NCBI RefSeq assembly: GCF_016863635.1
Contig: NZ_BOPG01000001.1
Location: forward strand, 1-45,373
Source: Virgisporangium aurantiacum
GTDB lineage: Bacteria > Actinomycetota > Actinomycetes > Mycobacteriales > Micromonosporaceae
Direction: 5' to 3'
Length of the DNA: 45,373 nt
Shown: in pieces, positions 31,626 to 39,925 of the stretch
Numbering within the stretch: the first letter of the stretch is position 1
How the letters are laid out: the number at the start of each line of letters is the position of its first letter
The notes under the pieces: generated by a model
The model's database searches: none
Told to the model about the DNA's origin: nothing
What the model saw: the letters and a program-made list of their open reading frames with translations, nothing else
Translations under genes and position numbers: made by a program

Positions 31626-32081
31626 ATGACGACGCCCGTCTCCGGGTCGCCTCCCGGATCGCCCGGCCTGCCGGCCACCGCGCCGACGATCCCGGCGACA
31701 CCCGGCACCGGACCCACGCCCGACCCGAACGCCAAGTCGAGGAACGCGATGGACAAGGACCTGTTCCTCAAACTGCTCGTGGCGCAGCTGAAGTTCCAGG
31801 ACCCGTCCCGACCGACCGACACGTCGCAGTTCCTCTCGCAGACCGCGCAGTTCACGATGGTCGAGAAGATGGAGGAGGCGGCCAAGCAACAGCAGCAGCT
31901 GATCACCGCCCAACTGATGACGAGCGCGACCAGCATGCTCGGCAGGACCGTCACCTACACCGGCCTCGACGGCAAGGAAGCCACCGGAGTAGTCACCGCC
32001 ACCACCATCGGCAGCGACCCGCACCTGAAGGTCGGGAACACGGATGTTGCGCTGTCCTCGGTCAGGGAAGTCAAGAGCTGA
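31626..32081 (+). CDS. flgD: Hook cap protein FlgD
   Basis: The 151-residue protein has a disordered Pro/Thr-rich start and then the FlgD core NAMDKDLFLKLLVAQLKFQDPSRPTDTSQFLSQTAQFTMVEKM, which is diagnostic (L-x-L-L-x-x-Q-L-x-x-Q-D-P). The short C-terminal part (MLGRTVTYTGLDGKEATGVV) is the beginning of the FlgD Tudor/Fn3 region, so this is a short version lacking most of the Fn-like domain seen in E. coli (about 230 residues), like the B. subtilis form. FlgD caps the growing hook. GAAGAAGGA precedes the ATG. Confidence 0.93.
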   Translation: MTTPVSGSPPGSPGLPATAPTIPATPGTGPTPDPNAKSRNAMDKDLFLKLLVAQLKFQDPSRPTDTSQFLSQTAQFTMVEKMEEAAKQQQQLITAQLMTSATSMLGRTVTYTGLDGKEATGVVTATTIGSDPHLKVGNTDVALSSVREVKS

Positions 32082-32096
32082 AAGGCAACATCCGCC

Positions 32097-33308
32097 ATGC
32101 TTCGTTCTCTCTTCACCGGCATCAGTGGTCTGCGCACGCACCAGCAGATGATGGACATCACCGCGAACAACATCGCGAACGTCAACACCACCGGGTTCAA
32201 GTCGTCGTCGGCGATCTTCCAGGACACGCTGAGCCAGATGGTCACCGGCGCCGGCGCGCCGCAGGCCGGCAACGGCGGTACGAACCCGGCGCAGATCGGT
32301 CTGGGCGTGCAGCTGTCGGCCGTCACCACGAACTTCACCCAGGGCTCGACGCAGGTGACCGGTCGCAACACCGACATGATGATCAACGGTGACGGCTTCT
32401 TCGTGGTCGACAACAAGGGCGAGCAGATGTACACCCGGGCCGGCTCGTTCTCGTTCGACGCCGACGGCCGCCTGGTCAACCCGCAGGGCATGGTGATGCA
32501 GGGCTGGGGCACGAACGCCGCGGGCGCGATCGACACCAAGTCGGTCCCCAAGGACGTGACGCTGCCGATCAGCACGCTGCGGGCGCCGAAGGAAACCGAC
32601 AAGGCCATCTTCACCGGTAACCTGCCCGGCGACGCGAAGGACGCCACCGAGCTGACCTCCTCGGTCAAGGTCTACGACCAGGCCGGTGGCGAGCAGACGC
32701 TGTCGGTGACGTTCACGAAGGACGCCGCGCCGGCGACGACGTGGCAGGTGTCGGTGACCGACACCGCCACCCCGCCGAACACCGTCACCGGTTCCATCGA
32801 ACCCGGCGCCAACGGCGCCAACAAACACAACACCGTCCTCACCCTGCCCATCGCGCAGTCCAGCAACTCGATCACGATCGACCTCACCGGGGTGACGGGG
32901 TACAAGGGGCAGAACACCGTCGCGCCGCAGAGCCAGACCGGTTCCGCGATGGGCTCGCTGTCGTCGTTCAGCATCTCCAAGGACGGCCTGCTCGTCGGCG
33001 TCTTCTCCAACGGCAGCAAGCAGACCCTGGCGCAGCTCACGATGGCGAACTTCAACAACCCGCCGGGTCTGGAGAAGGCCGGTGAATCGGTCTACCGCGC
33101 GTCGGTCAACTCCGGTGAGGCCCAGCTCGGTACCGCCGGTACCGGTGGCCGTGGCTTCCTCCAGGGCCAGGCGCTGGAAATGTCCAATGTGGACCTCGGC
33201 CAGGAGTTCACCAACCTGGTGGTGTCCCAGCGCGGTTTCCAGGCGAACTCGAAGGTCATCACGACCGCCGACGAGCTGCTCCAAGAGCTCGTCAACATGA
33301 AGCGATAA
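32097..33308 (+). CDS. flgE: Flagellar hook protein FlgE
   Basis: The 403-residue protein begins MLRSLFTGISGLRTHQQMMDITANNIANVNTTGFKSS, the rod/hook ANNIANVNT-GFK motif, has the FlgE central block DMMINGDGFFVVDNKGEQMYTRAGSFSFDADGRLVNPQGMVMQGW, and ends VDLGQEFTNLVVSQRGFQANSKVITTADELLQELVNMKR. The length and the central domain fit hook rather than the shorter distal rod FlgG. It follows flgD and precedes flbD, the usual order. It is exported by the type III system. No separate flgF or flgG gene is present in the window. Confidence 0.93.
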   Translation: MLRSLFTGISGLRTHQQMMDITANNIANVNTTGFKSSSAIFQDTLSQMVTGAGAPQAGNGGTNPAQIGLGVQLSAVTTNFTQGSTQVTGRNTDMMINGDGFFVVDNKGEQMYTRAGSFSFDADGRLVNPQGMVMQGWGTNAAGAIDTKSVPKDVTLPISTLRAPKETDKAIFTGNLPGDAKDATELTSSVKVYDQAGGEQTLSVTFTKDAAPATTWQVSVTDTATPPNTVTGSIEPGANGANKHNTVLTLPIAQSSNSITIDLTGVTGYKGQNTVAPQSQTGSAMGSLSSFSISKDGLLVGVFSNGSKQTLAQLTMANFNNPPGLEKAGESVYRASVNSGEAQLGTAGTGGRGFLQGQALEMSNVDLGQEFTNLVVSQRGFQANSKVITTADELLQELVNMKR

Positions 33309-33366
33309 CCAGCCGGTAGGACGACACAAGAGGCCGCCCGGACTTGCTTGGGACGGAAGGACAACC

Positions 33367-33696
33367 GTGATACTCCTGACCCGCCTGGGCGGCCCCGTAT
33401 TCGCCCTGAACCCCGATCTGGTCGAGCGGTGCGACTGCACGCCCGACACGGTCATCACGCTCGTCGACGGCAAGAAGTACCTCGTCGCGGAGTCGCTGCC
33501 GGAGGTCATCAGCCTCATCCGGCAGTACCGCGCCACGGTGATCGCCGACGCGCAGCACATGGCCGGTGAGGCGATGCTGACCGTTTCGCACGGCCGCAAC
33601 AACCCCCGTGCCACCAACGGTGGCGAGACCCCGCCCGAGTCCGACGACGGCACCGAGCCGACCAACGTCGTCCAGCTACACCCAAGGGAGCGCTGA
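33367..33696 (+). CDS. flbD: FlbD-family flagellar protein
   Basis: The 109-residue protein starts at GTG with GGAAGGA upstream. Residues 1-60 match the FlbD family: ILLTRLGGPVFALNPDLVERCDCTPDTVITLVDGKKYLVAESLPEVISLIRQYRA (the LNP-x-L-I-E and DTVITL-x-x-G-K-x-Y-x-V-x-E pattern). FlbD-type proteins of this kind are small, found between flgE and motA in Gram-positive clusters, and their biochemical role is not established. They are unrelated to the Caulobacter FlbD transcription activator. The last 50 residues are polar and look disordered. Confidence 0.88.
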   Translation: MILLTRLGGPVFALNPDLVERCDCTPDTVITLVDGKKYLVAESLPEVISLIRQYRATVIADAQHMAGEAMLTVSHGRNNPRATNGGETPPESDDGTEPTNVVQLHPRER

Positions 33697-33699
33697 CAG

Positions 33700-34476
33700 A
33701 TGGATCCGGCCAGCATCATCGGCATCATCGTTGCCTTCGGCGCCGTCTTCACGCTCGTCATCCTCGAGGGCGGCAGCATCGGCGAGATGTTCCTCGTCGC
33801 CCCGCTGCTCCTCGTGTTCGGCGGCACGCTGGGCGTCGCTCTCGCCGGCGGCCTGCTCAAGGACATGACCGGCATGTTCGGGTCGCTCAAGGACGCGCTG
33901 ATGACCAAGGTCCAGCCGCCCGACGCGCTGCTCGCCGACATCGTCAAGCTCGCCGAGAAGGCGCGGCGCGAAGGTCTGCTGGCGCTCGAGGACGGCATGC
34001 GCGACGTCGAGAACGAGTTCCTCCGCAAGGGCCTGCAGCTCGCCGTCGACGGCACCGACCAGGACGAGCTGCAGGACATCCTGGAGGCCGAGGTCGAGGC
34101 GAAACGCAAGCACGACAAGGTCAACGCGAAGATCCTCGCCGACATGGGCGCGTACGCGCCGACGGTCGGCATCGTGGGCACCACGCTGGGTCTGATCAAC
34201 GCGCTGGCCAACCTCAGCGAGCCGGAGAAGCTCGGCCACCTCATCGCCAGCGCGTTCGTGGCGACGCTGTGGGGCCTGCTCTCGGCGAACATGATGTGGC
34301 TGCCGCTGTCGGCCAAGATCAAGCGGGTCTCGGAGTACGAGGCCACCCAGATGGAGCTGGTCATCGCCGGCATCGTGAACATCCAGTCGGGCGCCAACCC
34401 GCGCCTGGTCGGCCAGAAGCTGCGCAGCATGCTGCCGCCCGGCTCCGCCCCCGCGGACGACAAGAAGGCCGCTTAG
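33700..34476 (+). CDS. motA: Flagellar stator protein MotA
   Basis: The 258-residue protein has four hydrophobic segments (about 5-25, 28-50, 150-172, 180-205) and the MotA signatures KARREGLLALEDGMRD in the cytoplasmic loop, YAPTVGIVGTTLGLINAL before helix 3 and AFVATLWGLLSANMMWLPLSAKIK at helix 4, including the conserved Pro of each. It is the proton channel subunit that pushes FliG. It starts 3 bases after flbD and is followed 11 bases later by motB. Whether it uses H+ or Na+ cannot be read safely from sequence. Confidence 0.95.
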   Translation: MDPASIIGIIVAFGAVFTLVILEGGSIGEMFLVAPLLLVFGGTLGVALAGGLLKDMTGMFGSLKDALMTKVQPPDALLADIVKLAEKARREGLLALEDGMRDVENEFLRKGLQLAVDGTDQDELQDILEAEVEAKRKHDKVNAKILADMGAYAPTVGIVGTTLGLINALANLSEPEKLGHLIASAFVATLWGLLSANMMWLPLSAKIKRVSEYEATQMELVIAGIVNIQSGANPRLVGQKLRSMLPPGSAPADDKKAA

Positions 34477-34487
34477 GAGGGCGTCGC

Positions 34488-35399
34488 ATGTCAGGTGGGC
34501 ACGGTGGCAAGGGCCGTCGCCACAAGAAACATCCTCCCCACGAGGAGCACGAGAACCACGAGCGCTGGTTGGTGAGTTACGCCGACATGATGACGCTCCT
34601 GATGGTGCTGTTCATCGTGCTGTTCGCGATCAGCCAGGTCGACGCCACCAAGTTCGTGAAGCTCAAGTCGGGCCTCGCGGCGGGGTTCGGCGCCGAGAGC
34701 GTGGCGCTGGAGGGGCAGGGCAAGGAGCTCGAGGAGGCCAACCCGGACACCCAGCCGTTCGACCCGGGCGCGAAGGTCGGCGTGCCGGTCGACGCCGGCT
34801 CGGAAGCGGCCGAGGACGAGGAGCTGAAGAAGGCGGTGGCCGGTGCCGACCGCGCCAAGCAGAGCCAGATGGCGCAGCACGCCGAGACCGAGGCCGACAA
34901 GTTGCAGGAGATCCAGAAGAAGCTCGCCGCGGAGCTGGCCGCCAAGGGCCTGGCCGACAACGTCCGGTTCACCATCGACGAGCGGGGGCTGGTGGTCACG
35001 ATCGTCACCAGCTCCGTGATCTTCGCCGGCGACAGCGCGGAACTGCAGGAGGGCGGCCGCGGGGTGCTCGACTCCGTCGGGCCGACGATCGCCGCGCTGC
35101 CGAACCGGATCCAGGTGGACGGGCACACGAACCAGCTGCCGGTGCAGACGCGCAACTACCCGAGCGGGTGGGAGCTGTCGTCGGCCCGCGCGTCGAGCGT
35201 GGTGCGGTACCTGATCTCCAAGTTCGGCCTCCCCGCAACCCGGATGAGCGCGGCCGGCTACGCCGACACGCGTCCACTCATCCCCCCGAGCGACCCGCAG
35301 GCGGCGACCATGAACCGTCGCGTCGAGGTCATCGTCATGTCGACCCTGCCCGCCAACGAAGCCGCGTTGCTCCCCGGCGCCGCCGCCGACACCAACTGA
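34488..35399 (+). CDS. motB: Flagellar stator protein MotB
   Basis: ATG 34488 with GGAGG 7 bases upstream gives 303 residues. After a basic, His-rich N-terminus comes the single membrane helix WLVSYADMMTLLMVLFIVLFAIS with the essential ion-binding Asp at D33. Then there is a long acidic plug/linker and an OmpA-like peptidoglycan-binding domain (IQVDGHTNQLPVQTRNYPSGWELSSARASSVVRYLI and RMSAAGYADTRPL). It anchors the stator to the wall. The N-terminal KGRRHKKHPPHEEHENHE is more His-rich than usual. Confidence 0.95.
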   Translation: MSGGHGGKGRRHKKHPPHEEHENHERWLVSYADMMTLLMVLFIVLFAISQVDATKFVKLKSGLAAGFGAESVALEGQGKELEEANPDTQPFDPGAKVGVPVDAGSEAAEDEELKKAVAGADRAKQSQMAQHAETEADKLQEIQKKLAAELAAKGLADNVRFTIDERGLVVTIVTSSVIFAGDSAELQEGGRGVLDSVGPTIAALPNRIQVDGHTNQLPVQTRNYPSGWELSSARASSVVRYLISKFGLPATRMSAAGYADTRPLIPPSDPQAATMNRRVEVIVMSTLPANEAALLPGAAADTN

Positions 35400-35419
35400 C
35401 CTACCGAGGGAACTGATCA

Positions 35420-35863
35420 ATGGCCAAGGAGAAGGAAGCCGAAGGCGCCGAGGCGCCGAAGAAGAGCAAGAAGATGCTCATCATCATCGTCCTCGCCGTC
35501 GTGCTTCTGGGTGGCGGTGGCGCCGGTGCCTACTTCATGTTCTTCAAGAGCAGCGGCGAGGAGGAGGTCGTGGCTCCGGAGCCGGGCGTGGTGGTGGCGT
35601 TGGAGCCCATCACGATCAACCTGGAGGACGGGCACTTCCTCAAGGTCAGCATCGCGTTGCAGGCCACCATCGAGGCGCACGAGGAGCCCGACGGCAGCAA
35701 GGCTCTCGACATCCTGATCAGCCAGTTCAGCAACAGGTCGGTGGCCGAGCTGTCGACGAACGAGGCGCGCGACGAGATGAAGAAGGAGCTGGTGGAGAAG
35801 ATCAAGAAGGCGTACGAGGAAGAGGTGTACGACGTCTACTTCACCGAGTTTGTCATGCAGTGA
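35420..35863 (+). CDS. fliL: Flagellar basal-body protein FliL
   Basis: The 147-residue protein has a Lys/Glu-rich cytoplasmic start, one membrane helix (MLIIIVLAVVLLGGGGAGAYFMFF, about 19-42) and a periplasmic-type FliL domain (LEPITINLEDGHFLKVSIALQATIEA, then LSTNEARDEMKKELVEKIKKAYEEEVYDVYFTEFVMQ), with the conserved C-terminal F-TEFVxQ. FliL rings surround the stator and improve torque under load. It lies 20 bases after motB. About 100 non-coding bases follow, the largest gap in this operon. Confidence 0.93.
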   Translation: MAKEKEAEGAEAPKKSKKMLIIIVLAVVLLGGGGAGAYFMFFKSSGEEEVVAPEPGVVVALEPITINLEDGHFLKVSIALQATIEAHEEPDGSKALDILISQFSNRSVAELSTNEARDEMKKELVEKIKKAYEEEVYDVYFTEFVMQ

Positions 35864-35966
35864 CCCATTTGATCCGTTAGTGAGTTAGTTTATGGCGTGA
35901 TGACGCGTGGATCGCATCGGGACGGACTTTGCTTAACCCGGCATATGGGCTGCCGATGGGCCGACT
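35864..35966 (+). promoter_or_regulatory. Gap between fliL and fliM, possible internal promoter
   Basis: This 103-base stretch is AT-richer than its neighbours (TTTGATCCGTTAGTGAGTTA near 35868) and includes TTAGTTTATGG. It is the only sizeable gap between flgE and flhB. A promoter for fliM onward is possible, but no box or sigma-28-like pair was found in it. Confidence 0.3.
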
Positions 35967-36917
35967 GTGAGCAATTCGGCGCCTAAGACCGGCACCACCC
36001 GGTCAACCGGGCGGGGCAACCGGCGCGCCAAGTCGGCCGGGCCGGAGAAGTACGACTTCCGGCGCCCGACGAAGCTCGCCCGGGAGCACATCCGGACGCT
36101 CCAGGTCGCGTACGAGGCCTTCGCCCGCCAGTACACGACCCTGCTCACGAGCACCCTGCGCGCCGTCTCACAGGTTTCCCTACTGTCCATCGAGCAGGTC
36201 ACCTACGACGACTACATCGCCAGCCTGAACAACCCGACCTGCATGTTCATGATCGAAATGGAGCCGCTGCCCGGGGTCACGATCTTCGAGTTCTCACTGA
36301 CGACGGCGCTGGCCTGGGTCGACCACATGCTCGGCGGCCCGGGCGGCAAGCAGCCCCAACGGCCACTGACAGACATCGAGGTACCACTGGTCAACAGCAT
36401 GCTCGACCGGGTGTTCGGCGAACTTCGGGGCGCGTTCGAGCACATCGTCGAGCTCAGTCCGCCGAAAATCGTCGGGCTGGAGTACAACCCGCAGTTCGCG
36501 CAGACCGCCTCCATGTCTGACGCGATGATCGTCACCTCGTTCGAGTTGAAGGTGGGCAGCCAGGAGTGCGTCGCGACCATTTGCATGCCGTTCGCTTCGA
36601 TCTTCCCGAAGCTGCGCCCCGATGCCGAGGGCGCCGAGCTGACGGACACGCAGCGGCAGTCCCGCGACGCCGCCCTCCGGGCGATGACCGCAGGGTTGGG
36701 CACCGCACCGGTGGAGGTCTCCGTGCGCTTCAACTCGGTGCTGATGTCCCCACGCGATCTGGTCACGTTGCGACCAGGCGACATCGTTCCGCTGGAGCAC
36801 CCGGTGACCACGCCGCTGGTCGTCACCTCGCACGGCGTCACGTTCGCGCACGCCGTCGCCGGTAGTTCCGGTAACCGCCTGGCCTGTCTCGTGGTCCCGC
36901 CGCCGAAGGAGGACTGA
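35967..36917 (+). CDS. fliM: Flagellar motor switch protein FliM, atypical N-terminus
   Basis: The 316-residue protein has the FliM core: [27 protein letters not shown], the middle-domain motif HMLGGPGGK with [11 protein letters not shown], and the C-terminal SpoA domain ([31 protein letters not shown]). The N-terminal peptide that binds phospho-CheY (consensus LSQ-x-EIDALL) is absent; residues 1-27 are Ser/Thr/Arg/Gly-rich instead. An in-frame TAA at 35934 rules out a longer version. GTG start. FliM joins FliG to FliN in the C-ring. How signals reach this switch is therefore unclear. Confidence 0.92.
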   Translation: MSNSAPKTGTTRSTGRGNRRAKSAGPEKYDFRRPTKLAREHIRTLQVAYEAFARQYTTLLTSTLRAVSQVSLLSIEQVTYDDYIASLNNPTCMFMIEMEPLPGVTIFEFSLTTALAWVDHMLGGPGGKQPQRPLTDIEVPLVNSMLDRVFGELRGAFEHIVELSPPKIVGLEYNPQFAQTASMSDAMIVTSFELKVGSQECVATICMPFASIFPKLRPDAEGAELTDTQRQSRDAALRAMTAGLGTAPVEVSVRFNSVLMSPRDLVTLRPGDIVPLEHPVTTPLVVTSHGVTFAHAVAGSSGNRLACLVVPPPKED

Positions 36918-36922
36918 ACCGC

Positions 36923-37741
36923 ATGACCTCTGCGTTGACCGACGCGCGCGCGAGCGCCGCCGCTGAGGCGGCTGTGGGGCTGCTGCCCGCCCCCACGCCG
37001 CTCGCGGTCGGCACGCCGGGCAACGAGCCGGTCGAACTCTTCGGACAGGCCATCACCGCCCGCTTCACCGGATCCGCGCAGGGCGAGATCGCGGTCATGG
37101 TGGGTCCCGAACTCGTCGGTGCGCTGGCGCTCAGCCCGCTCGGCGCGCTCGACATCACGCAGGCCGTCCGCCCGGCGCTGGAGGCCGCCGCGGCCACGCT
37201 CGGCCCCGTCGTGGTCGACCCGGGCGTCGAGGGTGACCCGGCGGTCGCGATGCAGTCCATCATCGACGCGGGCGGGCTCCTGGTGCCGCTGGTCGAGGAG
37301 GGCGCCGAGGAGCCCGAGGTCCGGGCGCTCATCGGGCTGGTCATCGACCGTCAGATCGGCGGGGCGGGCGGCGGCGGCGCCCGCGGCGGGTTCGGCGGTG
37401 GGGACGACGAAGACGACGTGCTGGAGGGCGAACTCGACGGCGACCCGGGCGCCGTGCCGGCCGGCTTCTCGCCGCTGACGCCGGGACCCCGGGGCGCGCC
37501 CGTGGTGCGGGGCGGGCTGGAACTGCTGCACGACGTCGAGATGGAGGTCACCGCCGAACTGGGCCGCACCCGCATGACCGTGCGGGACCTGCTGTCGCTC
37601 GCGCCCGGCGCGGTGATCGAACTGGACCGGCTGGCCGGCGGGCCGGCCGACCTGCTCGTCAACGGCCGGCTCATCGCCCGGGGGGAAGTGGTGGTGATCG
37701 ACGAGAACTTCGGCATCCGGATCACCGAGATCGTCGCATGA
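36923..37741 (+). CDS. fliN: Flagellar switch protein FliN, extended form
   Basis: The 272-residue protein is about twice the usual FliN length. Only the last 70 residues are the SpoA domain ([74 protein letters not shown]), a firm match. The N-terminal 130 residues ([49 protein letters not shown]) resemble the CheC/CheX-like fold seen in FliY, but without clear phosphatase motifs. A Gly-rich then acidic linker ([20 protein letters not shown]) joins them. It lies 5 bases after fliM and overlaps fliO by 4 bases. Confidence 0.9.
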   Translation: MTSALTDARASAAAEAAVGLLPAPTPLAVGTPGNEPVELFGQAITARFTGSAQGEIAVMVGPELVGALALSPLGALDITQAVRPALEAAAATLGPVVVDPGVEGDPAVAMQSIIDAGGLLVPLVEEGAEEPEVRALIGLVIDRQIGGAGGGGARGGFGGGDDEDDVLEGELDGDPGAVPAGFSPLTPGPRGAPVVRGGLELLHDVEMEVTAELGRTRMTVRDLLSLAPGAVIELDRLAGGPADLLVNGRLIARGEVVVIDENFGIRITEIVA

Positions 37742-38103
37742 TCCAGATCGCGGTGAACATGTTCCTGGCCCTGGCCTTCGTGCTGGGGCTGATGTGGTTG
37801 CTGACCCGGCTGGTCCGGCGGCCGCTGGGCGGGCGGGGTGCCGGCGCGATGGCGGTGCTGGCCCGCCAACCGTTGACGCGTGGGGCGTCGGTGGCCGTGG
37901 TGCGCGTCGGCCGGCAGGCGTTCGTGCTCGGCGTCACCGATCAGACCGTGACGTTGCTCGCGGAGACCGACCCCGCCGCGATCGAGGCGGCGGTCAACCC
38001 GCCGCACGAGATCCGGGAACAGATCCCGCTCGACGGTTCCGTGCTGTCCCCCACGACCTGGCGCCGCGCGGTCGACGCCATCCGCGGCGGGCGGAAGTCG
38101 TGA
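37738..38103 (+). CDS. fliO: Flagellar export gate assembly protein FliO
   Basis: The 121-residue protein has an N-terminal membrane helix ([21 protein letters not shown]) followed by a small beta domain ([40 protein letters not shown]), the FliO pattern (L-x-x-x-x-L-x-x-x-x-x-x-V-x-V-G-x-x-x-x-L-x-G-V-T). FliO helps FliP assemble in the export gate. It overlaps fliN (ATGA) and fliP (GTGA), and this fliN-fliO-fliP order is standard. Confidence 0.88.
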   Translation: MIQIAVNMFLALAFVLGLMWLLTRLVRRPLGGRGAGAMAVLARQPLTRGASVAVVRVGRQAFVLGVTDQTVTLLAETDPAAIEAAVNPPHEIREQIPLDGSVLSPTTWRRAVDAIRGGRKS

Positions 38104-38867
38104 GGAGGTTGGTGGCGGGCGCGTGTTTCGGGATGCTGCTCGTCGTCCTGTGGGGTTCGGGTGTCGAGGCGGCGCCCACGCCCTCGCCACCGGCACCGCC
38201 CTCGCCACCGGCCGGGGTCAACATCGACATCGGCGGCGGCAAGCCCAGCACGTCCATCGTGATCATCCTCGCGCTGACGGTGCTGTCGATCGCCCCCTCG
38301 ATCCTGCTGATGACGACGGCGTTCACCAAGGTGTTCGTGGTCCTGTCGATCACCCGCAACGCGCTCGGCCTGACCACCGTGCCACCCAATCAGGTGATAG
38401 CCGGACTGGCCCTTTTCCTCAGCTTGTTCATCATGGGGCCGACAGTGGGTGAGATGAACAAGCAGGGCGTCCAGCCCTACCTCAAAGGCGAGAAGACCCA
38501 GACGGTCGCCTTCGAGGACGGGGTGAAGCCGCTGCGCCAGTTCATGCTCAAACAGACGCGCGAGGAAGAGATCGCGCTGCTGACCAAGGTGGCGAACAAG
38601 CCGCAGCCGAAGAACGCCGACGACGTCGAACTGACCACGCTGATCCCGGCGTTCGCGCTCTCGGAACTGCGGGCCGCGTTCATCATCGGCTTCGTCATCT
38701 ACATACCGTTCCTGATCATCGACATGGTCGTATCGGCGGCACTGATGTCGCTGGGCATGATGATGCTCCCCCCGGTGACCGTGTCACTTCCGTTCAAGAT
38801 GCTGCTCTTCGTGCTCGTCAACGGATGGGGCCTGATCATCACGGCCCTGGTGGCGAGTTACCAGTAG
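38100..38867 (+). CDS. fliP: Flagellar export gate protein FliP
   Basis: GTG 38100 gives 255 residues, with a Sec-type signal peptide (VAGACFGMLLVVLWGSGVEA), as is usual for FliP, then a short Pro/Ser/Ala spacer. The core shows LALTVLSIAPSILLMTTAFTKVFVVLSITRNALGL, TVPPNQVIAGLALFLSLFIMGP, and the second helix pair LSELRAAFIIGFVIYIPFLIIDMVVSAALMSLGMMMLPPVTVSLPFKMLLFVLVNGW, all FliP signatures. It forms the hexameric... FliP5-FliQ-FliR pore of the export gate. The start overlaps fliO by 4 bases. Confidence 0.95.
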   Translation: MRRLVAGACFGMLLVVLWGSGVEAAPTPSPPAPPSPPAGVNIDIGGGKPSTSIVIILALTVLSIAPSILLMTTAFTKVFVVLSITRNALGLTTVPPNQVIAGLALFLSLFIMGPTVGEMNKQGVQPYLKGEKTQTVAFEDGVKPLRQFMLKQTREEEIALLTKVANKPQPKNADDVELTTLIPAFALSELRAAFIIGFVIYIPFLIIDMVVSAALMSLGMMMLPPVTVSLPFKMLLFVLVNGWGLIITALVASYQ

Positions 38868-38882
38868 CGTTTGGGGGTCTTC

Positions 38883-39152
38883 ATGACCGACAACGAAGTC
38901 GTGACGCTGGGCATGCAGGCGTTCCAGATCTCGTTGAAGCTCGGCGCGCCGATCCTGCTCACCGCGCTCATCCTCGGATTCGGCATCTCCCTGTTCCAGT
39001 CCGTCACCCAGATCCAGGAAGCCACCCTGTCGTTCGTGCCGAAGGCGGCCGGCATCGGCGTGGCGCTGCTGTTCAGCGGCAACTGGATGCTCCACGAGAT
39101 GGTCACGTACACGACGAACCTGTACGAGCAGATTCCGTCCCTCCTGCTATGA
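38883..39152 (+). CDS. fliQ: Flagellar export gate protein FliQ
   Basis: ATG 38883, with TTGGGGG upstream, gives 89 residues, the canonical FliQ length; an in-frame TTG at 38871 would add 4. Two membrane helices (LKLGAPILLTALILGFGISLFQSVTQIQEATLSFVPK and GVALLFSGNWMLHEMVTY) contain the QSVTQIQEATLSFVPK motif that defines the family. It overlaps fliR by 4 bases (ATGA). Confidence 0.96.
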   Translation: MTDNEVVTLGMQAFQISLKLGAPILLTALILGFGISLFQSVTQIQEATLSFVPKAAGIGVALLFSGNWMLHEMVTYTTNLYEQIPSLLL

Positions 39153-39916
39153 ACCTGGGGGTCGCGGAAGACACCCTGATCGCGGTGCTGCTGGCGTCGG
39201 TGCGCGCGCTGGCGTGGCTCATCGCGGTCCCCCCGTTCAACTCCCGGCTGGTTCCGGCGCGGGTCAAGGCGATCGTGAGCGTGGCCATCGCGCTTCCGCT
39301 CGCGCCGATGCTCGTCGACTCGGCCCCGCCGACGTCCGACACGGGGCGCTTCCTCGGCGCGATCCTGGAACAGGTGGTGGTCGGTGCCTCGCTGGGCTTC
39401 GTCACCGCGCTGTTCTTCGCCGCGGTGCAGGCCGCCGGCAGCATGATCGACCTGTTCGGCGGCTTCTCCGTGGCGTTCGCGTTCGACCCGTTCGCCAACA
39501 GCGGCACCGCCGTGTTCGGCCGGTTCTACAACATCCTCGCGACGGCGCTGCTGTTCGCCACCGACGGCTACGCGATGATCGTCCGCGGGTTCGCCACGTC
39601 CTACCGCACGCTGCCGATCGGCGGCGTCTTCTCGTGGGAGGGCCTGGCCCGGCTGCTCACCACCGGCGTCGACCAGATGTTCCTGGCCGCGCTGCAGATC
39701 GCCGGACCGCTCGTCGCGGTGCTGTTCTGCACCGACGTCGCGCTCGGCCTGCTCACCCGCGTGGCGCCCGGGCTCAACGTGTTCTCGCTCGCGTTCCCGC
39801 TGAAGATCGCCCTGACCCTCACCGTCGCCGGCACCGCACTGGTGCTGCTGCCGCACGCGTTCACCGGTCTGATCGACCGGGCCGTGCGGGCGGTGCTGGA
39901 TCTGATCGGGGGGTGA
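39149..39916 (+). CDS. fliR: Flagellar export gate protein FliR
   Basis: ATG 39149 (coupled to fliQ) gives 255 residues, matching FliR. It is very hydrophobic with about six membrane segments. Recognisable parts are VRALAWLIAVPPFNSRLVPARVKAIVSVAIALPLAP, VVVGASLGFVTALFFAAVQAAGSMIDLFGGFSVAFAFDP and LALGLLTRVAPGLNVFSLAFPLKIALTL, the family signatures. It completes the FliPQR gate. It ends 9 bases before flhB. Confidence 0.95.
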   Translation: MNLGVAEDTLIAVLLASVRALAWLIAVPPFNSRLVPARVKAIVSVAIALPLAPMLVDSAPPTSDTGRFLGAILEQVVVGASLGFVTALFFAAVQAAGSMIDLFGGFSVAFAFDPFANSGTAVFGRFYNILATALLFATDGYAMIVRGFATSYRTLPIGGVFSWEGLARLLTTGVDQMFLAALQIAGPLVAVLFCTDVALGLLTRVAPGLNVFSLAFPLKIALTLTVAGTALVLLPHAFTGLIDRAVRAVLDLIGG

Positions 39917-39925
39917 GCCGATCCG

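Noticed and set aside
29769..34463. A 1564-codon open frame antisense to fliK through motA
   Set aside because: Frames of this kind arise in GC-rich DNA opposite real genes. Its composition is Arg/Gly/His-rich, it has no domain, and the plus-strand genes are certain.
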